A stretch of DNA of 64,000 nt from Reticulitermes lucifugus (Eukaryota; Arthropoda; Insecta; Blattodea; Rhinotermitidae): contig JAKCWW010000383.1 of the NCBI GenBank assembly GCA_026260175.1, positions 36,078 through 100,077 of the forward strand, read 5' to 3'. Each line of letters begins with the position of its first letter. Position 1 is the stretch's first letter. The notes under the pieces are model-generated. The model searched no databases. It worked only from the letters and a program-made list of their open reading frames with translations, and was not told the origin of the DNA. This document shows, piece by piece, positions 1 through 13,900 of this stretch. The translations under genes and the position numbers were made by a program.

Positions 1-338
1 AGACCATTTCTCAGCCACAGAGGTAATTTGGCATGCAATCACAGGTGAGGATAATAAAAACTGTGTACTTGAAAATATTGAAGGACAAAACGTCGTGTCA
101 TATTGAAATGTACTGAGTAAAATCGTGATAAATATTAGAGAAGATGCATAATGTGGTCATATGATGTTTGACAAAATGTATGCTAACATTTCGGAGGGGA
201 ACGATTTATCCAAATTCAGTTTCAGAAATATAGGTTGCATATTTCCCCGAAATAGCAGTGCCCATGTAATAGACAGAAATATACCGTCAAAAGCTAGAAG
301 ACTATAGTATGAATGTTTACGGCCCTGCAGTGCCATGA

Positions 339-347
339 AATCCTCAG
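339..347. repeat. Target-site duplication, left copy (SINE)
   Basis: AATCCTCAG immediately precedes the SINE poly-T end. The identical copy is at 632-640, directly after the tRNA-like head. Confidence 0.8.
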
Positions 348-631
348 GTATTTTTTTTTTTTTTGCTGGATGAAGGGCCCTCGCACCACAACCTTAAGGC
401 TTTTTGTTCAACCCCAATGATGATGAAGATGAGCAGTTCTTTTTACCAATTTTTTCAATTAATGGAGCACCAGTGGAATGAAATCGACAGGGAAAAACCG
501 ACAACTCGGAGAAAAACCTGTCCCAGTGCCAATCTGTCCACCACAAATCTCACATGGACTTGACATGGGACCGAACCCCGGGCCTCCGTGGTGATAGGTC
601 GGCGACTAACCGCCTGAGCAATGGCACGGCC
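348..631 (-). mobile_element. tRNA-derived SINE, full length
   Basis: Read on the minus strand, the element starts with a tRNA-like head: an A-box-like TTGCTCAGGCGG and a B-box GGTTCGGTCCC about 40 bases downstream, the two internal promoter elements of RNA polymerase III. An unrelated body of about 200 bases follows, ending in a poly-A tail (poly-T at 351-364 on the plus strand). It is flanked by an identical 9-bp direct repeat, AATCCTCAG, at 339-347 and 632-640, which is the target-site duplication and fixes both ends. The 66-codon plus-strand open frame inside it is incidental. SINEs of this kind are non-coding and use the machinery of a partner LINE. The family name is not recognised. Confidence 0.85.
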
Positions 632-640
632 AATCCTCAG
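632..640. repeat. Target-site duplication, right copy (SINE)
   Basis: AATCCTCAG, identical to 339-347. Together they bracket the minus-strand SINE. Confidence 0.8.
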
Positions 641-3123
641 ATGTTACCCAACTGAGGACAGTATGCTTTCGAGCCGGTCAGTCTCTCCAACACAAGTCAG
701 TTAGCTCGAAGTTTCCTCACCTCTTTTTTTGAACAAAGGACGTTAAGCTTACTCTTCAACTACGAATCTAAACTATCTTCCGATTAACGACAGTAAACCT
801 ACTGAGTCACAATTGTCAGAACACGGTTTAATGCGGGGACGAAACGTCAGATTGCGCAGAGGGTAATGTAAAATTTGACACTAATTTACTGATAAATTGG
901 CTTATGTTCATTGTTTGCTTTTAGCGATGTCTAGGCTTGTCGTCAAGCGTGTGTGAATAAATGAATTTGGATAAGACATGTAGAATCTCTGATAAAAATA
1001 GGGCCCTTCTCAGCGTTAGAAATAGTCAAACCTGGTTAAAACAATATCGGTTTACACGACACCTCTTCTATACCGTCAGATATTCTGTGGTACCAATTAA
1101 TCCTTTACTGTTAAACATAACGTTACACTATCCGGTTATAACCACACTCGTTTATAACGACACAAAATATTCAGTCTCCGTCATGACGTTATAACCGATT
1201 TCGACTGTATATTACATGACATGAAGCAAAATGATCTGTAATTTCAAAATCATGTATTATTCCTTCATGTGTTGAGTGCCCACAGTTCTCACTTCTTGTA
1301 TCATGTGTCCCTTACATTGTACCAGAATTTCCTCGACGTAAGCATCCTAATTGTCCAACATCGTCCTAAAATACACACTGTATATAAGTACGTCTTATTC
1401 CATAAATCAAAGCATAACGATTAGATACTATTTTACATTTATAAATTAGAATTTATTCTTCAGCGATAATCTAGCAACCGTCGAGAAATTAGACTGCAAA
1501 TTAATTGCTTCCCTTTCCTCCAACCACCAGCCAAATACCATAACTAATACTTCATCGATTGAGGGGAGAATGTGTGGATCTAATGGCAGAAGCATATGAG
1601 CATGTAATATTTCAAGGCTTGATAAGAGATCTGGATGCCCTACGAAGAACGGTATTTTATAATCAAGAGATCTAAGGATATTAACGTTACGCAGTTAGGG
1701 TTAAGACATAGAATGTAGGAAGGAAAGCCTCCCATTGAGAGAGTGAGGGTTCCCTGGACGTGTTAGACAAGCGATAGCATGATTGATGAATATGGGCGTA
1801 TTCAATGCGGGTTTCATTGCGTATGCATATTACATGTGGAGTTGACAACGTTTCGTGAAGCATGAATGCACAGTCTTTCACACCATGTGACAAGATTATC
1901 TATCACAAACTTTAACATTAATAAAACACTAGCTACATCGTAGTAGCATTAGTAAATAATGCTCTAGGTCCTTCGATATGAAAGAACGACCAAGCGAAGA
2001 GTTACGTAACATTAGACTACACGTATTTAAAGGACAGCCTTTTATAAAGCTTCTGAAACGCCCAACATAGTGTGTACCAGTTACGTTAGATCTAGGTCCC
2101 GTTCCCAGATATTGTAAAAATGAAATAGAAAATAAAGTTTGGTTTGGTGAAAACATAGTAGACTTTTATTTCTTGAAAGTTAGAATCTCGACCGTGTAAC
2201 TAGTAGGACCCAGCATGTCTCATACGTTCAGTCGTCGGCCTGTTATCAAGGAGGCGACCTTTCGATGCCACGTCAGTCCACGAGCGAAATATGTCGAACG
2301 CAGTGGCAATGAGACATCTTTTTCTCAGAGAACTCATTTTTTCCCATTTCACCAGTACTTCATATTCCTTCTTCTACCATCTGAGATGTAAAACCTTAGC
2401 AACTGATAAGGGCCTAAAAAAACACAACCTTCTAGTTTTCTATGGGTTTCCTCAGAATTCCAAACTTTCTGATAAGGAGAACGTAATAGGCCACAACAGA
2501 TTCCTTGAAGAAGCTTTCTTACTCGCCTTTGTTTTTTGCACTAATTTTATTTGATACGTTTAAAGAACTGAAGAATCAATAAATTAACACCGCATTTGAT
2601 TCCTGACCTTAAACGTTTTCTTAAACACCTAAACACTTCACAGCAGCTATTTCTACGTTTCCAATCAAAACACCTCCAATATTCACAAATTACAAATCTG
2701 AAGTTTTGAATTTAAAAGGAAATGCAATTGTTGTGAGGCTAGTGACTTTTCAATGATAAGCTTTAAAATTATAAATTCACATTAATTTAGTTGTATAAAG
2801 AACAAGTGTGCTTATTTGTATCAAACCTTTTACAAGATAAATATATACTCTTATTTAATTACCGTAATGCAGTAGAGATAATTTGAAATTATACAAAACA
2901 AAATAGAGAAAGAATATTAGTACCGTCAGGCGCAAATGGCCTGTTTGAAGTTAAAACAAGAAAAGGGAAGTGAACCGTTCTGAGTATATGACAGGTTAAT
3001 AAATGAGGAAAAGCAATCTGTTACATGCAGCATAAAACCTTTAGAAATGTAATGCATTTACAGCGTGCGTAAATTACTTTAACATATTCGGTGTAAAAAT
3101 GTTGTAATTTATTAACGGAAAAA
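641..3123. other. No gene recognised
   Basis: AT-rich sequence with only short open frames (under 90 codons) on both strands. None shows a domain, a signal peptide or a codon pattern I recognise. No RNA gene or clear repeat was seen. Confidence 0.5.
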
Positions 3124-3211
3124 ATATACAGGGCATACACAAAAGAATGGTGCGGTTTTAATAGTGTTCACTATTAAAACAGCACCATTCTTTTGTGTAT
3201 GCCCTGTATAT
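3124..3211. mobile_element. 88-bp near-perfect palindrome (MITE-like hairpin)
   Basis: Two 43-base arms (3124-3166 and 3169-3211) are separated by a TT spacer. They are reverse complements with one mismatch (near 3154). The outer ends read ATATACAGGGC and GCCCTGTATAT, so the element ends in TATACAGGG-type termini next to TA, like many short TA-flanked inverted-repeat transposons of insects. There is no room for coding sequence. The near identity of the arms implies recent formation or recent correction. Transcribed, it would fold into a single long hairpin able to feed a small-RNA pathway, though nothing here shows expression. Confidence 0.75.
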
Positions 3212-6200
3212 ACATATATTGCGTGTTCCACGAAAAATATTTAGAATTTCAAATGGTTATTTATCGGTTATTCGTGAGTTGAATAAGTTGTATGACAACT
3301 CTTCCTCTCTCTGATGTGACTTAGCAATAAGCAATGTAACTAGCGACATAACGTGCATTCCTAAGCTGGCTGCTGTTCGAAATAACGTCGTGTAATTCCT
3401 ACGTAGGCCATAAGCGAGATCTTTCTAAAACAAGACGTTTTTTGCCCTATGTGTTCGTGTTTATTCGGCAACGCTTTCCATGATGCGCTACAAACGTTAA
3501 TATCATTTCCACGGCATCTCTTGATATAATAACTAATTCAAGCATCCCGGTAAGTAATTTACTAAAATTGCCATATACATATTATCAAAGGATGGTTAAA
3601 TATTGTACGTGTCCAAATGATACTATAAACTCTACTTACATTCCGTCAAATTTGCCGTCTGAAGCCACAAGTGAACATTGATTCAAGACGATAATATCCT
3701 TGTCACGTTTATGTTCTTCTTTTACAGCACTGAACTCAAGAACCTGTAATATAGATTGTCTTTCATTTTCCCAGTTTCATCACATAAGTAAATGCTTGTG
3801 GCATAAAAGCAAAGATATTTTTAAATCACATGACACAGGAGCTTGTGTTTAAAGAGCTATTAGAATCTATATTTTCATTTTCTTATGTTAAAATTACTAC
3901 AATCTGTCTGAAAATTTCACTCACTGCACATAAACACACATACACAAACTTATTCTACAATGACTGGTTTCATCGATAAAGTATGTAGTTTGTTACATAT
4001 AATAATTTATAACCTCCTGATCTGAGTTTAGTATAGGCAAATTAAAAATACTGTGTTGCTATACATAATATGTAAAACGATGAATTCCATTCGATAATCT
4101 TCACATGATTCTTTATTACAATAAATACGCTCCGTAATTGTTTTTGTACTATACGCGATTTGTTTTTAAGGCAGTTTCCAATCAGCGTTGCACCGAACAA
4201 TATTTTCTCTTCAGCCTTGACAAATGTTGGTGGCCAAATGTATTCGATAAAGTATGCCCGGTCTACAATTAACGTTGTTTTTGTTGGAAGCTGGAGAAAA
4301 TTTCAACTGGAGAGTCTCTAGTACATTAATTTATATGGGATCGTTCTACGCTGTTTTACTCACTTAGCGATGACCAGGGACAAAATCTCAATATTTAAAT
4401 AGGACATAGTCTTCAAATGAGTAGAGTCCAGTTTGGAGGAAAAACAGATTTTTTCTGCAGTGTGTTTCATTACTTCCATTTAATTTTCCCTTTATCTACC
4501 TGAGATTACAGAAAATGTTTCATTTTGCTAGAAATCAAATGTCTATAGGTTCAGAGTTTAAGAGTTTTTAGCTGACCCTCTTTAACATGCGTAACTTTAA
4601 TTACCTAATAACACGCCTCAGCCTCTATACACAGTATCTTAGCTATCACACCCATCTATTCACAAAGTGAATTATATTACGTCAGAGAACATGACACAGA
4701 CACACCTCAAAGGACAGATTAAAGATTAAATGAATAAACTTCCAAATTCTAAGATTTTTAACGTAGTAACAAAATCACTATCCGGTAATTACACTGAACA
4801 CACTCACTTGTCTTAGTGTAATAAGATTTCGATCAGAATAAAAGGTAGTGTGTTACTAGTTCTCTGTGTTCTGTGGACCCAATCAGGAAAGTCCGTTCTG
4901 AAAATTAAGAGGAATTAATTCGAGCAGTTGAAAGAAAATTACGGAACTGAAATTTATTTTTCTTTACCGTCGTAGCATATCTGAAGTTATGAAGGCATTG
5001 GCTGTTAAATGCCTTTCACATTTTGCATTCTTCTTGCGTTATTGTACAGTTTGTGGACACAAGGACTATTTATTGCGTAAAAATAATCAAACTCTAAGAT
5101 AAAAACACGTTTCATTTGCCTAAGTTTTGAGAAGTGAATTACCAATTATTTCTTCAGCATTTTCGGTTTTCTGCACAGTAAAAAGCCCCTCGTATTTCAT
5201 ATTTCGTGCGTCAATTTGTTAATGTAATAAAGTGTACCCTCTTTATTAATTATCCCAGTGCTCTGTTGTACTCGAAGAGATTAGGTGCTGAGAAAGGCAG
5301 GGTGAGTAAATAGTGATTTTCACATCTACTCTAAAATCAGTGATGCCTTTAAAAATTATAACATAAGATCCTGGAATCTGTCTAGTAATACAGTAATTTC
5401 TTAAAATATCCATTCGACTTTTAAATCATACAGTACGTTTACCATTACACTCTTTAGGTTCAAAAGATTGTCATGGGACGACAGTCATTTATAGCACTCA
5501 TACATAAATGAAAAAGTAGAGTTTTATCCCCCATTATTGTCGATTATGCCCCTATATGATACGTTTTCAAGAAAAGTAAGAAATGGAAATAGCAGGAAAG
5601 CCGGTGTGATAGACAACTGAAGTAAGATCGTCTGGAACAGTAAACATGGTGGTAAATTTGACTCATGCTGTGGAACTTTAAACAGGTGTTTCCAGCTGTT
5701 GGCAGCGGCAGTGTAATTGGACAGAAACAAAGACTTGCTGTTGAACGCAAGTCTTGTAAGCCTCCGGTTCGGACACAGAATTATACAGATACAGTACTAC
5801 ACGCATTATGAAAATAAATATTTCTCTTTCAACAGGATATCTTGAAGCAAAAAATAAAGAGACCCGATTGAAGGAAATTTAAACCCGTATTTCCAGGCGT
5901 GGTTTAGAGAGGTAACATGAAACACTCTATGTAGGTCAATACGAAGTGTAAATATCAAATTTATTTTCCGTGGCTTCTAAAAGGTTGTTTCGCAATAAAG
6001 ATATTTCATGTCTCGACTCACTTCAGACAATAATGTGCAAAATCTTCGCTGATGTCCTAATACACATTTTCTCGCAAGAGATGGTGTCGTCAAACGTCGA
6101 ACTGTCCAAGCAGATTCTTCTTGAACATTTCGACCTTGAAGATGAAGCCACTGCGTCTTCTCGAAACTTCGGAAAACAATTACCTTCTTAAGCGGTGTCA

Positions 6201-7927
6201 TATTTCTTAGTAAAACCGAATAGTCAGCCATGTCGCTTCAAGGACACCAAAGGCGAATTTGCAGAGCTCTGCAGTACATTTATGCTCGTATTTACAAGCA
6301 TAATTGTAGCTGCAGCCAATGTGAACCAAATAACAAAATATTACATCTGAATACACGTGCAGAAATTTTATTATTTCTTTAGTTTCTTAACAATGCTTGT
6401 CCTCAAGATTACTGTTTTCTGGAATGTGATGGCTTGTAGCATGTAAGACAGTTATAAATGTTTCGGAGAAACACGGTTTCTCCACATTTTTTATAAGATG
6501 ATACTGCCTCCACCTCCGGGTATAACTTGGTTGTTTTAAGTTTATCCGTATCAGTATAATTAAAGTTCTTTCGGTTAATATGATGTGATAAGACATTTCG
6601 CAACCCAAGAAGAAAATAAATATAATTTACATAGAAAATTTGTTGTGTAACTTTGGATAGCTTTTGAACGAATGATCCCCAAAAGTATTCTAAAATATAG
6701 AAACTTAATATTATATTTTGTTCAGAAACACACTCCACAATATTCACATTACTCCTGTTATCTTAGAGGCACAATAATTTCTCAATCACCACTTTGTCGA
6801 GAACGTTATAGTTGTGTTTTTTGTTAAAAGGTCTCGTAGCCTGTTAAGAGAGTCATCAACCTTTCGAAGCAATCTATTCCTACATCTTAATTTCTACAGG
6901 AAGATCAACCTTTGCATTAACATCAACATGCGATCTTCAATAAAAAGTACCCCTGTATCGGTAAAAGTGCTCACCGCAATAGGACTGTCAGATATATATC
7001 GAATTTCTTTGCAGTGTAACTATGCAGGAGATCACTTCTTCAGAAACAAATTATAACACAGGCAGTTAAAGAATTTACCTATTGTGAATCCCGGAGTTTC
7101 TTTACTGTATGCACAAAATCCCACCATGAGTCTTTGTAAGTCAGATGAATCTCGTCCAGAGCATCATATCTTACATTCTTTATGTTGCGTTTTTATATTA
7201 TCCCAGCTTATACTTCTATGTATCCAAAGTGGCAAGTGTCTAACAGAAAGGCTGTATGTATTTTCTCATTCATTATTCGCTTAGTGGCTATAAATTGTTT
7301 CGTGGTAGTGTTGCGTGATTATGGATAGCATTTGTTAATATTTCAAGAGGCGATATGTATTCCACCATCAGCGAAGCAAGATACGTTCTTGCGAAAGCTT
7401 CGAGCCTCATAATTAAAGGAAAGTTTCATTTTATCTTATTTACAGACGTATAATTGCTTCTCGTTTCGTAATTGGAATAATATACCTGCTGAATTTGATA
7501 ATACCCCTGCTGCATTTATTAATATAAATTATACAAAAATTGTTATCCATGGTCAAAAGCTATATATAATTCTCAGAATGTGAAAACTAAATATGAAGTG
7601 TGAACCACAAACCATGCATATAGCTTAACACCAGACATGTCGCTGATGCTGGTGGCCATGAAGAAAGTGCTTGATTAGGGTGTGACGTGATTGTGATCTT
7701 GCTGCGTCAGTGCTTGGGTTGGGTTGACGATGACTGCAAAGAGTTCTCGCCCATTATATGATTCTTTCTCTTTCCAACACAGAGCGTGCGAGTTTCTAAT
7801 CTCTAGATGATATTTGCATGATTATTATTTCCATGCATCAATACATTGTCATTTGAACACACAACACTTGACCAAGAGATGCACTCTTATTATACGTTTT
7901 GTATTTACAATACAGTCAATGTGAATC
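3212..7927. other. No gene recognised
   Basis: AT-rich DNA without a recognisable gene. Two overlapping complementary open frames near 5970-6230 and one of 112 codons on the minus strand at 6409-6747 contain no motif I can name and are compatible with chance. No repeat structure was noticed. Confidence 0.45.
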
Positions 7928-7972
7928 AGTCCGACATGTTTCGATCCCTTGTTGGGACCATCATCAGGGACT
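7928..7972 (-). ncRNA. Hammerhead ribozyme motif, intact-looking
   Basis: On the minus strand the RNA reads: stem I AGTCC, core box CTGATGA plus one extra T, stem II GGTCCC paired with GGGATC across an AACAA loop, then GAAAC, the palindrome ACATGT, C17, and stem I partner GGACT. Stem I is a perfect 5-bp helix and stem II has 6 bp including one G-U. Predicted cleavage is after the C of ACATGTC. Known hammerheads need CUGANGA and GAAA in the junction, and both are present. The single base between A9 and stem II is unusual but shared by most copies here. Stem III can fold alone only as 2 bp, but as a dimer it gives 6 bp, the form described for Penelope-associated hammerheads. Confidence 0.85.
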
Positions 7973-10900
7973 TTTTTAATTATAAATTACACATTACAAA
8001 CTAACAATATAGGTACACATTAAAAGTACAAAATGTATAAAGGTTGATGTTGTAGGCAATCTCTCTGTTAGGTCCTTGAGACACTGTGTATCGGAAATTG
8101 TCTCTTTACATGTGGGAGGCTAAGACAGTATAAAGTTTACAGAGTATTTATTGAAAATTTAACAATTCATTAACTGGACAAGCAATTTCAATAACTTTAC
8201 GGAATTGTAATGTTCAGGGCTAAGTTCTTGGCCTCGATGAGTTCATCTAACGGTTCTTTTCCTTAACACACATCCTTAAATTACTCTCCTGTCTACGATT
8301 TTGCATCTGACGTGTTCTCTTTCTTTAATATTTGTCGACAAATGTTTCTGAAAGCATTTGTCATTTAGCCGGTGCGTTTTGCACGCCTCGACGTTATAAT
8401 AATCCTTGATTTAAGGAGTTCCAAAAGTATGAAATTTGTTAAGTTCTTGCTACGAAATTTTCCCCTTTAGGTTCCATTTCTAAATTTTACCCGTCTTTCT
8501 TCCTTCCAGATATCTTAGTAGCGTTGCCCTTTTAGCTTAGTCAACTGGTTTGGAATTGTTGTATGCGTTTACCGGATTTGGGTTAATAAGAGCACAAGCA
8601 AGTGATCTGTTAAATCCTTAACGTGACCTTTCTTGATCCGCGTTTTAAAAATCCTTTATGTGGGTGGTATTATGGAACGATTCTTTGAAATGTGAATATC
8701 ACACTTATGAACACTTCTAACTTTGCTTACGTATTTGACATTCGCAGATTAGCTGACAATATGCATTTTAATTTAAAAGCAATTTTAGACGAGTATCTTC
8801 ATACCTGGTTTTATAAATTCTCATTGAATATTTTACATGCCTAAATAAGTCTGATTACTTGATTCCGAAGTCAAGAGCAGCAACATTTCTGCAATGTTGA
8901 ATACTGTAAGTGGGTGGGAACCCCCTTCCTCACTGGTTACCGCTTTAACCTCTAAGAGCAACATTTTGCATCGCTGGGCAGATTGTCCTCTCTACCAGTG
9001 TCAGGTACTTTCAAAGTAATGGGTTTATAAGACTCCTAGTAAGGAAATCTTGGAACTGAAAATTGTCAATTTAAGGTTTGGAAAATGTCCTAGAGGTTCA
9101 CCCTAATGGCTTCCATCTGGTTAGTGTCCAGTTTCGATCTAGAGGAATCATAAATTAGGTGTCACTCTGCCAGCTCGTCTTCGACTTGCCTTGTCAGGGG
9201 CCGGTCACTTCCTTTCGAAAGGGACCATGGTGTGAGGTAATCGGATCCTAAATTGCCACATACATAAAGCACTTCGTTCTTTACGAAATTCACAAACCTG
9301 GAACCAAACTAAAACAGTCGAGGACTGTTCTGTCACAAAAGTCATCATCTTCTTCTCAACACTTACTTCTTAGGCACCCACGAATTTATGTTTAGCTTTG
9401 GGAGTGACAGACTATATTTAAAATTCGCGCAGAGAAAAATAAATATTACAGTTTTATCATTGGTTGCCTTAATGAAGCTTGTCTTCAGCCTACGAAACTG
9501 TTGGCATAACCAGAGAGAAAGTGAAATCTGGAATGTAATATACGCAACATGAATTACTTGAAATACAGTGTGAAAGTTGGATATGTTCAATTCGAATAGA
9601 TAGTAGGTTGAAAAACATACGGCGGATTTCTCTACGATGATGCCAGAATATACGGCCTGTGTATCATCATTAGTTGGTGGAAACTCTTCTCATGACTGAA
9701 AACGAATCGGAATCCAAAGAATATGAAAGACTCCAACACTGTATAGGACTGCAAAATAAAGTTAATAGATTGAGTCTCACATTAATTTTGAATTCAGTTA
9801 GATACATTCAACACGTAATTTTAAGGTTTTAATATGGAATTTAAATTCGACCATGTGTTTCTAAGAACGACAACTTTTCAATATTTGACATTCGTTACAG
9901 TTATTTACAATGATGTAAACAAACCGAATTCCATCAGCATTAAAAAGATATTACATTGATATACATTTGGAGCCGGGATAGGCGAGTTCTTGTATTTACC
10001 AGGCTACGGGCCGAAAAACTGACGAATGTTAGGGCGCTTTCGGAAATGGAAAATTTCTCTGCTAAGAAGCTTTCGAAATGCTTCTGAGGCCCGTCGAGAA
10101 CCCCAATTAATGGGTTCTGGAGGCTTATTTCCCCGGGTTAAATTAGTTGGAGCGTGACGCTTGTCATTCAGCTCCAAATAGTTCCAATCTTCAAATAATT
10201 GGATTTATAACTCCAATAATCTTGTGCTTTCATGGAGTGTACGTGGGCAACTTTACGTGATATATATTGCTAGCCAGTGTAGTCGGATTGGCCCTCTTTA
10301 TTTTACAGGACTCATTTGAGCTATTGCTTCATCTACAGAGAAGAATTAGAAGACCTTTTACGAAACCAGATATCAACGAACATTTTATAAGTGGCTAGCA
10401 AAACTAAGCCGGAGACCAGTTTAAAATTTTAGTTTCGAAAGTGTTTTGCAAAATCAGAAATAAAAATACTTGAAATGTTACGGTTAGTGGAATCAAATGA
10501 GACAAGCTAAAAGTCATTTAATTTTACCCTAAACAGTATAAATAATGTTAAGTTTATAATAAATCTTAATACAAGCAGTCATTAAGTAAAAACCATAGAC
10601 TCTTGCAGCTTTGAAGCTCTAGGCTTCATATTCTAGGCGTACCGATTTTGTAACACGGCCAATTTAATCAAATCTTGCTACAGGTTTTTGTAGTTCTTCT
10701 CTGGGTCTCCAGGTGGACTCAGCGATAGTACTTTCAAACAGACCACGTGTACATCCTTACCCATACGACGGTTCCTGGCCACCTTCAAATACTATTGGAA
10801 TTTACGTACCATAGACCACGATTCAGTGTCATTAAGTTACAAGTCAACAACTGCCTTAGTGGTTTACTTTGATTTTATACTTATAACAGATTTTGAATAA

Positions 10901-13900
10901 AACTCTTAAAGGAGCAAATTTGGAGATTGTGTAATTCAAACTGCCGCACACAAAATTCCTAAACTTAGTCTGTTCTTTGTATTTCATTCTTAAATATCAT
11001 ACAGTAATAAAACTGTGTGTACCATGACAGTAAAGGATTTTTAAACAGCCAAGCGACTATCACTTTCTCAAAAAGGACGTTACTCTATGGAGTCACAGAA
11101 TAAAGATACAAATACTTCTTCTTACGGTTCAGCCTTCAAAAACGATATCTGACTCAATATGCTTCAAAGGATTTGTATCTGGGGGACAACATTTTCAATA
11201 CGGCCAGAATTATGGAAGAAACCTCTATCCGTTGGTTTAGTCTACTCTGAGAACATTCTTGAAGTTGTGAAAAATCTGAGAATCAGGAACATTTGAGCCT
11301 GCATAAATACCAGGAAAATGAAAACATAAATATAATAAAGGAAGAATAAATAGCTTTAAAAATCTTGGAGAATGGTTGGTTCAGGATACAATATTCCAGT
11401 ACAATTTTAAATAATTCTGATGATAATATATTTAATAGCCGTGACTGCAATTTTGGACGTTGTCCATTCTCTGCCTCAGAAGGCACACAAAATTTCAGAA
11501 ACGGATCGAATTCCGTCTTCACGTCGAGATGAGTTGAGTTTATTAGCTTGATATAAAGACATTGTTCAAAATACCAGTCATGTTTATTAGAACTTTTAAA
11601 AAGTGTTCTTCTACAAGTGCCTAAACCTTAAAAATATGAGTTTCAAAACCAAATACAAATAAATTAAAGCTTACTGACCCATTTCTGTCATAACTTACAA
11701 CAGTACTGATGTCATCTAACATTGCAATTGGGACATTACGTCAAGAAATCCACTATCGCGACTTTCAAACATTCTGACAAATGTAAATGTGAAACAGAAA
11801 ATGTATTGCTGCTTTAAACTAAGTTTTTTACAAATAATTTCCAGAAAGAAAACCTATGGTGCATTAATTGTCGCCACAAAACCGAAAGATTAATATCGAC
11901 TTGTCGAAACAGTGGTGTTTGTTGTTCCACCTTCAGCGAGCATTTTATCCAGCTAAATTCAAGCATCATTGTGACTTTGAGGAAGCTAATAATTATTTAG
12001 CTCTTCAAGAAGTTTTCTTCTTTTTATGGAATTTAGAGACTATTACAATCATTGATCCCTATTCAGACAAATAGACGCATCATATGATAGTTCTTTAAGA
12101 ACAATTGTAACATTATCTCCTCCTCTACGCTTGCATCTTCAGAATGTTTTTTACTTACTGGTTTTACGACTGACATCTTTATGCACTTTCCATCTCTCGC
12201 AACCATGCCGATTTTCTCTAATTTATTTACATAATTTGTAGGAAGATCTAGTAGTATTGCCGCACGTAATGTCAGGAAACTATCTTAAATAATTAGAGTA
12301 GCTAGAGTCGCTCCACCATTGCAGTTTCAATAGTTTCTGTAATCCATGTCAGAGATAAACTTTAATTCTTAAAAGGTATATCAGTGATTAGAAGCACCGA
12401 AATGAACTTGTTAAACCTGATGAAATTCTATACTGACAAGGCTTTCTCTAGGGCAGATTGAATTAATAGTTTTGTAGGCAAGCGCCAGAAAGTTGACGTT
12501 ATTTTTTCAAGTTTTGGTGGTCCAAATTTCTTGCGAGACTTTATCGGCATCACAGAGCAGGCAGACTGAAGGCATTCATATGTTTCATTGCAGTTGTGCT
12601 GTTTTCAAAACACCATGTCATTTCTGTAGAAATGATTATAAAACTTCTTCCTCAAATCCAACGTACGTAAATCTATTTATAAATGCTTTTTACTTCACTC
12701 GTATTTTATACTCCTATAATTCCGTATTCGCCTCTAAGCTTCCGCTCTTCCATCCAAAAACTAATTTGCAAAGTTTGATTTGCACAACAGGCACGAGAAT
12801 TTGCACAAATCTCTTCTGTGACTGACATCATATATCCAAGAACTTTTCCCCTTACGGTTTTCTCCCCCTTTCCTTTATCCTGTTTTGTAGACCAAGAGGC
12901 GGGAGAAATCTCTCAATTTCTTAAGTTCGCTTACTATTTAAATCCTCAACGTAAAATTCCTAGTCCTCTCTCTTGGAATCTTTACAACCTGGTTATCCCA
13001 GAATCTAATATGTATGAAATCACCCATCTCTTCCTTACTTTTTAGACTTAGGTTCTTAATTTGCCTGAACCAGTTAATATTATATGCGCTAAAATTCTTC
13101 CATATTCTATGTCTGTTAAATACTGTCCTCATTGTCAGAAACACTTCATGTGCCTTTGTACACAATATTTATATACGAATAGTAGAATATTGCTTTGCGC
13201 TTTCAAAGAGAATGATAAAGTTACAAGTAAAAAGGGAAATAATATTCTCAGTAGATGGCATGAATTGTCTGAAGGGCAAATTATCACGCGATAGGTGCAA
13301 GCTGCGCTTATGACAAAACTGTAGAACGATGACTTCAAAACGGAAACCAGGCTCTTTTAATTCTGTCAGAACTGCCTGTTTTCTTTTCGTCATGAGGTGT
13401 CACTCGACCACGTCATAACAAGAAACCTCGTTTTTTAAGCGGCTCCTTTGCGCGTCTTTCTCTTTTCTTTCAAAACGTCATCTGTTTTAGTCACGAGAAA
13501 GATGAATAACACAAGAGGAAGATATTAAGTAAAAAATATATACATAGGAAGAGAGAGAATAAATTTGTAAGAAAAACGTTTCTTATTTCGTTAACTAGTA
13601 ACTTTTTGTCTGTTTTATCATTATCGCACAAGTGTTGGGTAGAAGAAGTTGAGAGAAATGTGACTGTTATAAACACATCACACTGAAAGATGGGATAAAA
13701 TGAGTGGATTTGATTCTGTTGCAATTTCAGTTGTTAAATTCTGGGGGAAAATTTTATGATTACTACACTGTCTACAGTTAATATACAGTCAGACGATGGA
13801 TGTTGTCACTGGTTTTGATATGTACGTATGTTTCAGGAATAAAGCATGGGGAAGTACTAGCAGGGACTTAGAAATATTACTATGCACACCAACTGATTCA

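Noticed and set aside
6409-6747. 112-codon minus-strand frame
   Set aside because: No recognisable domain, no repeat of it, no splice or promoter context; its length is compatible with chance in 64 kb scanned on six frames.
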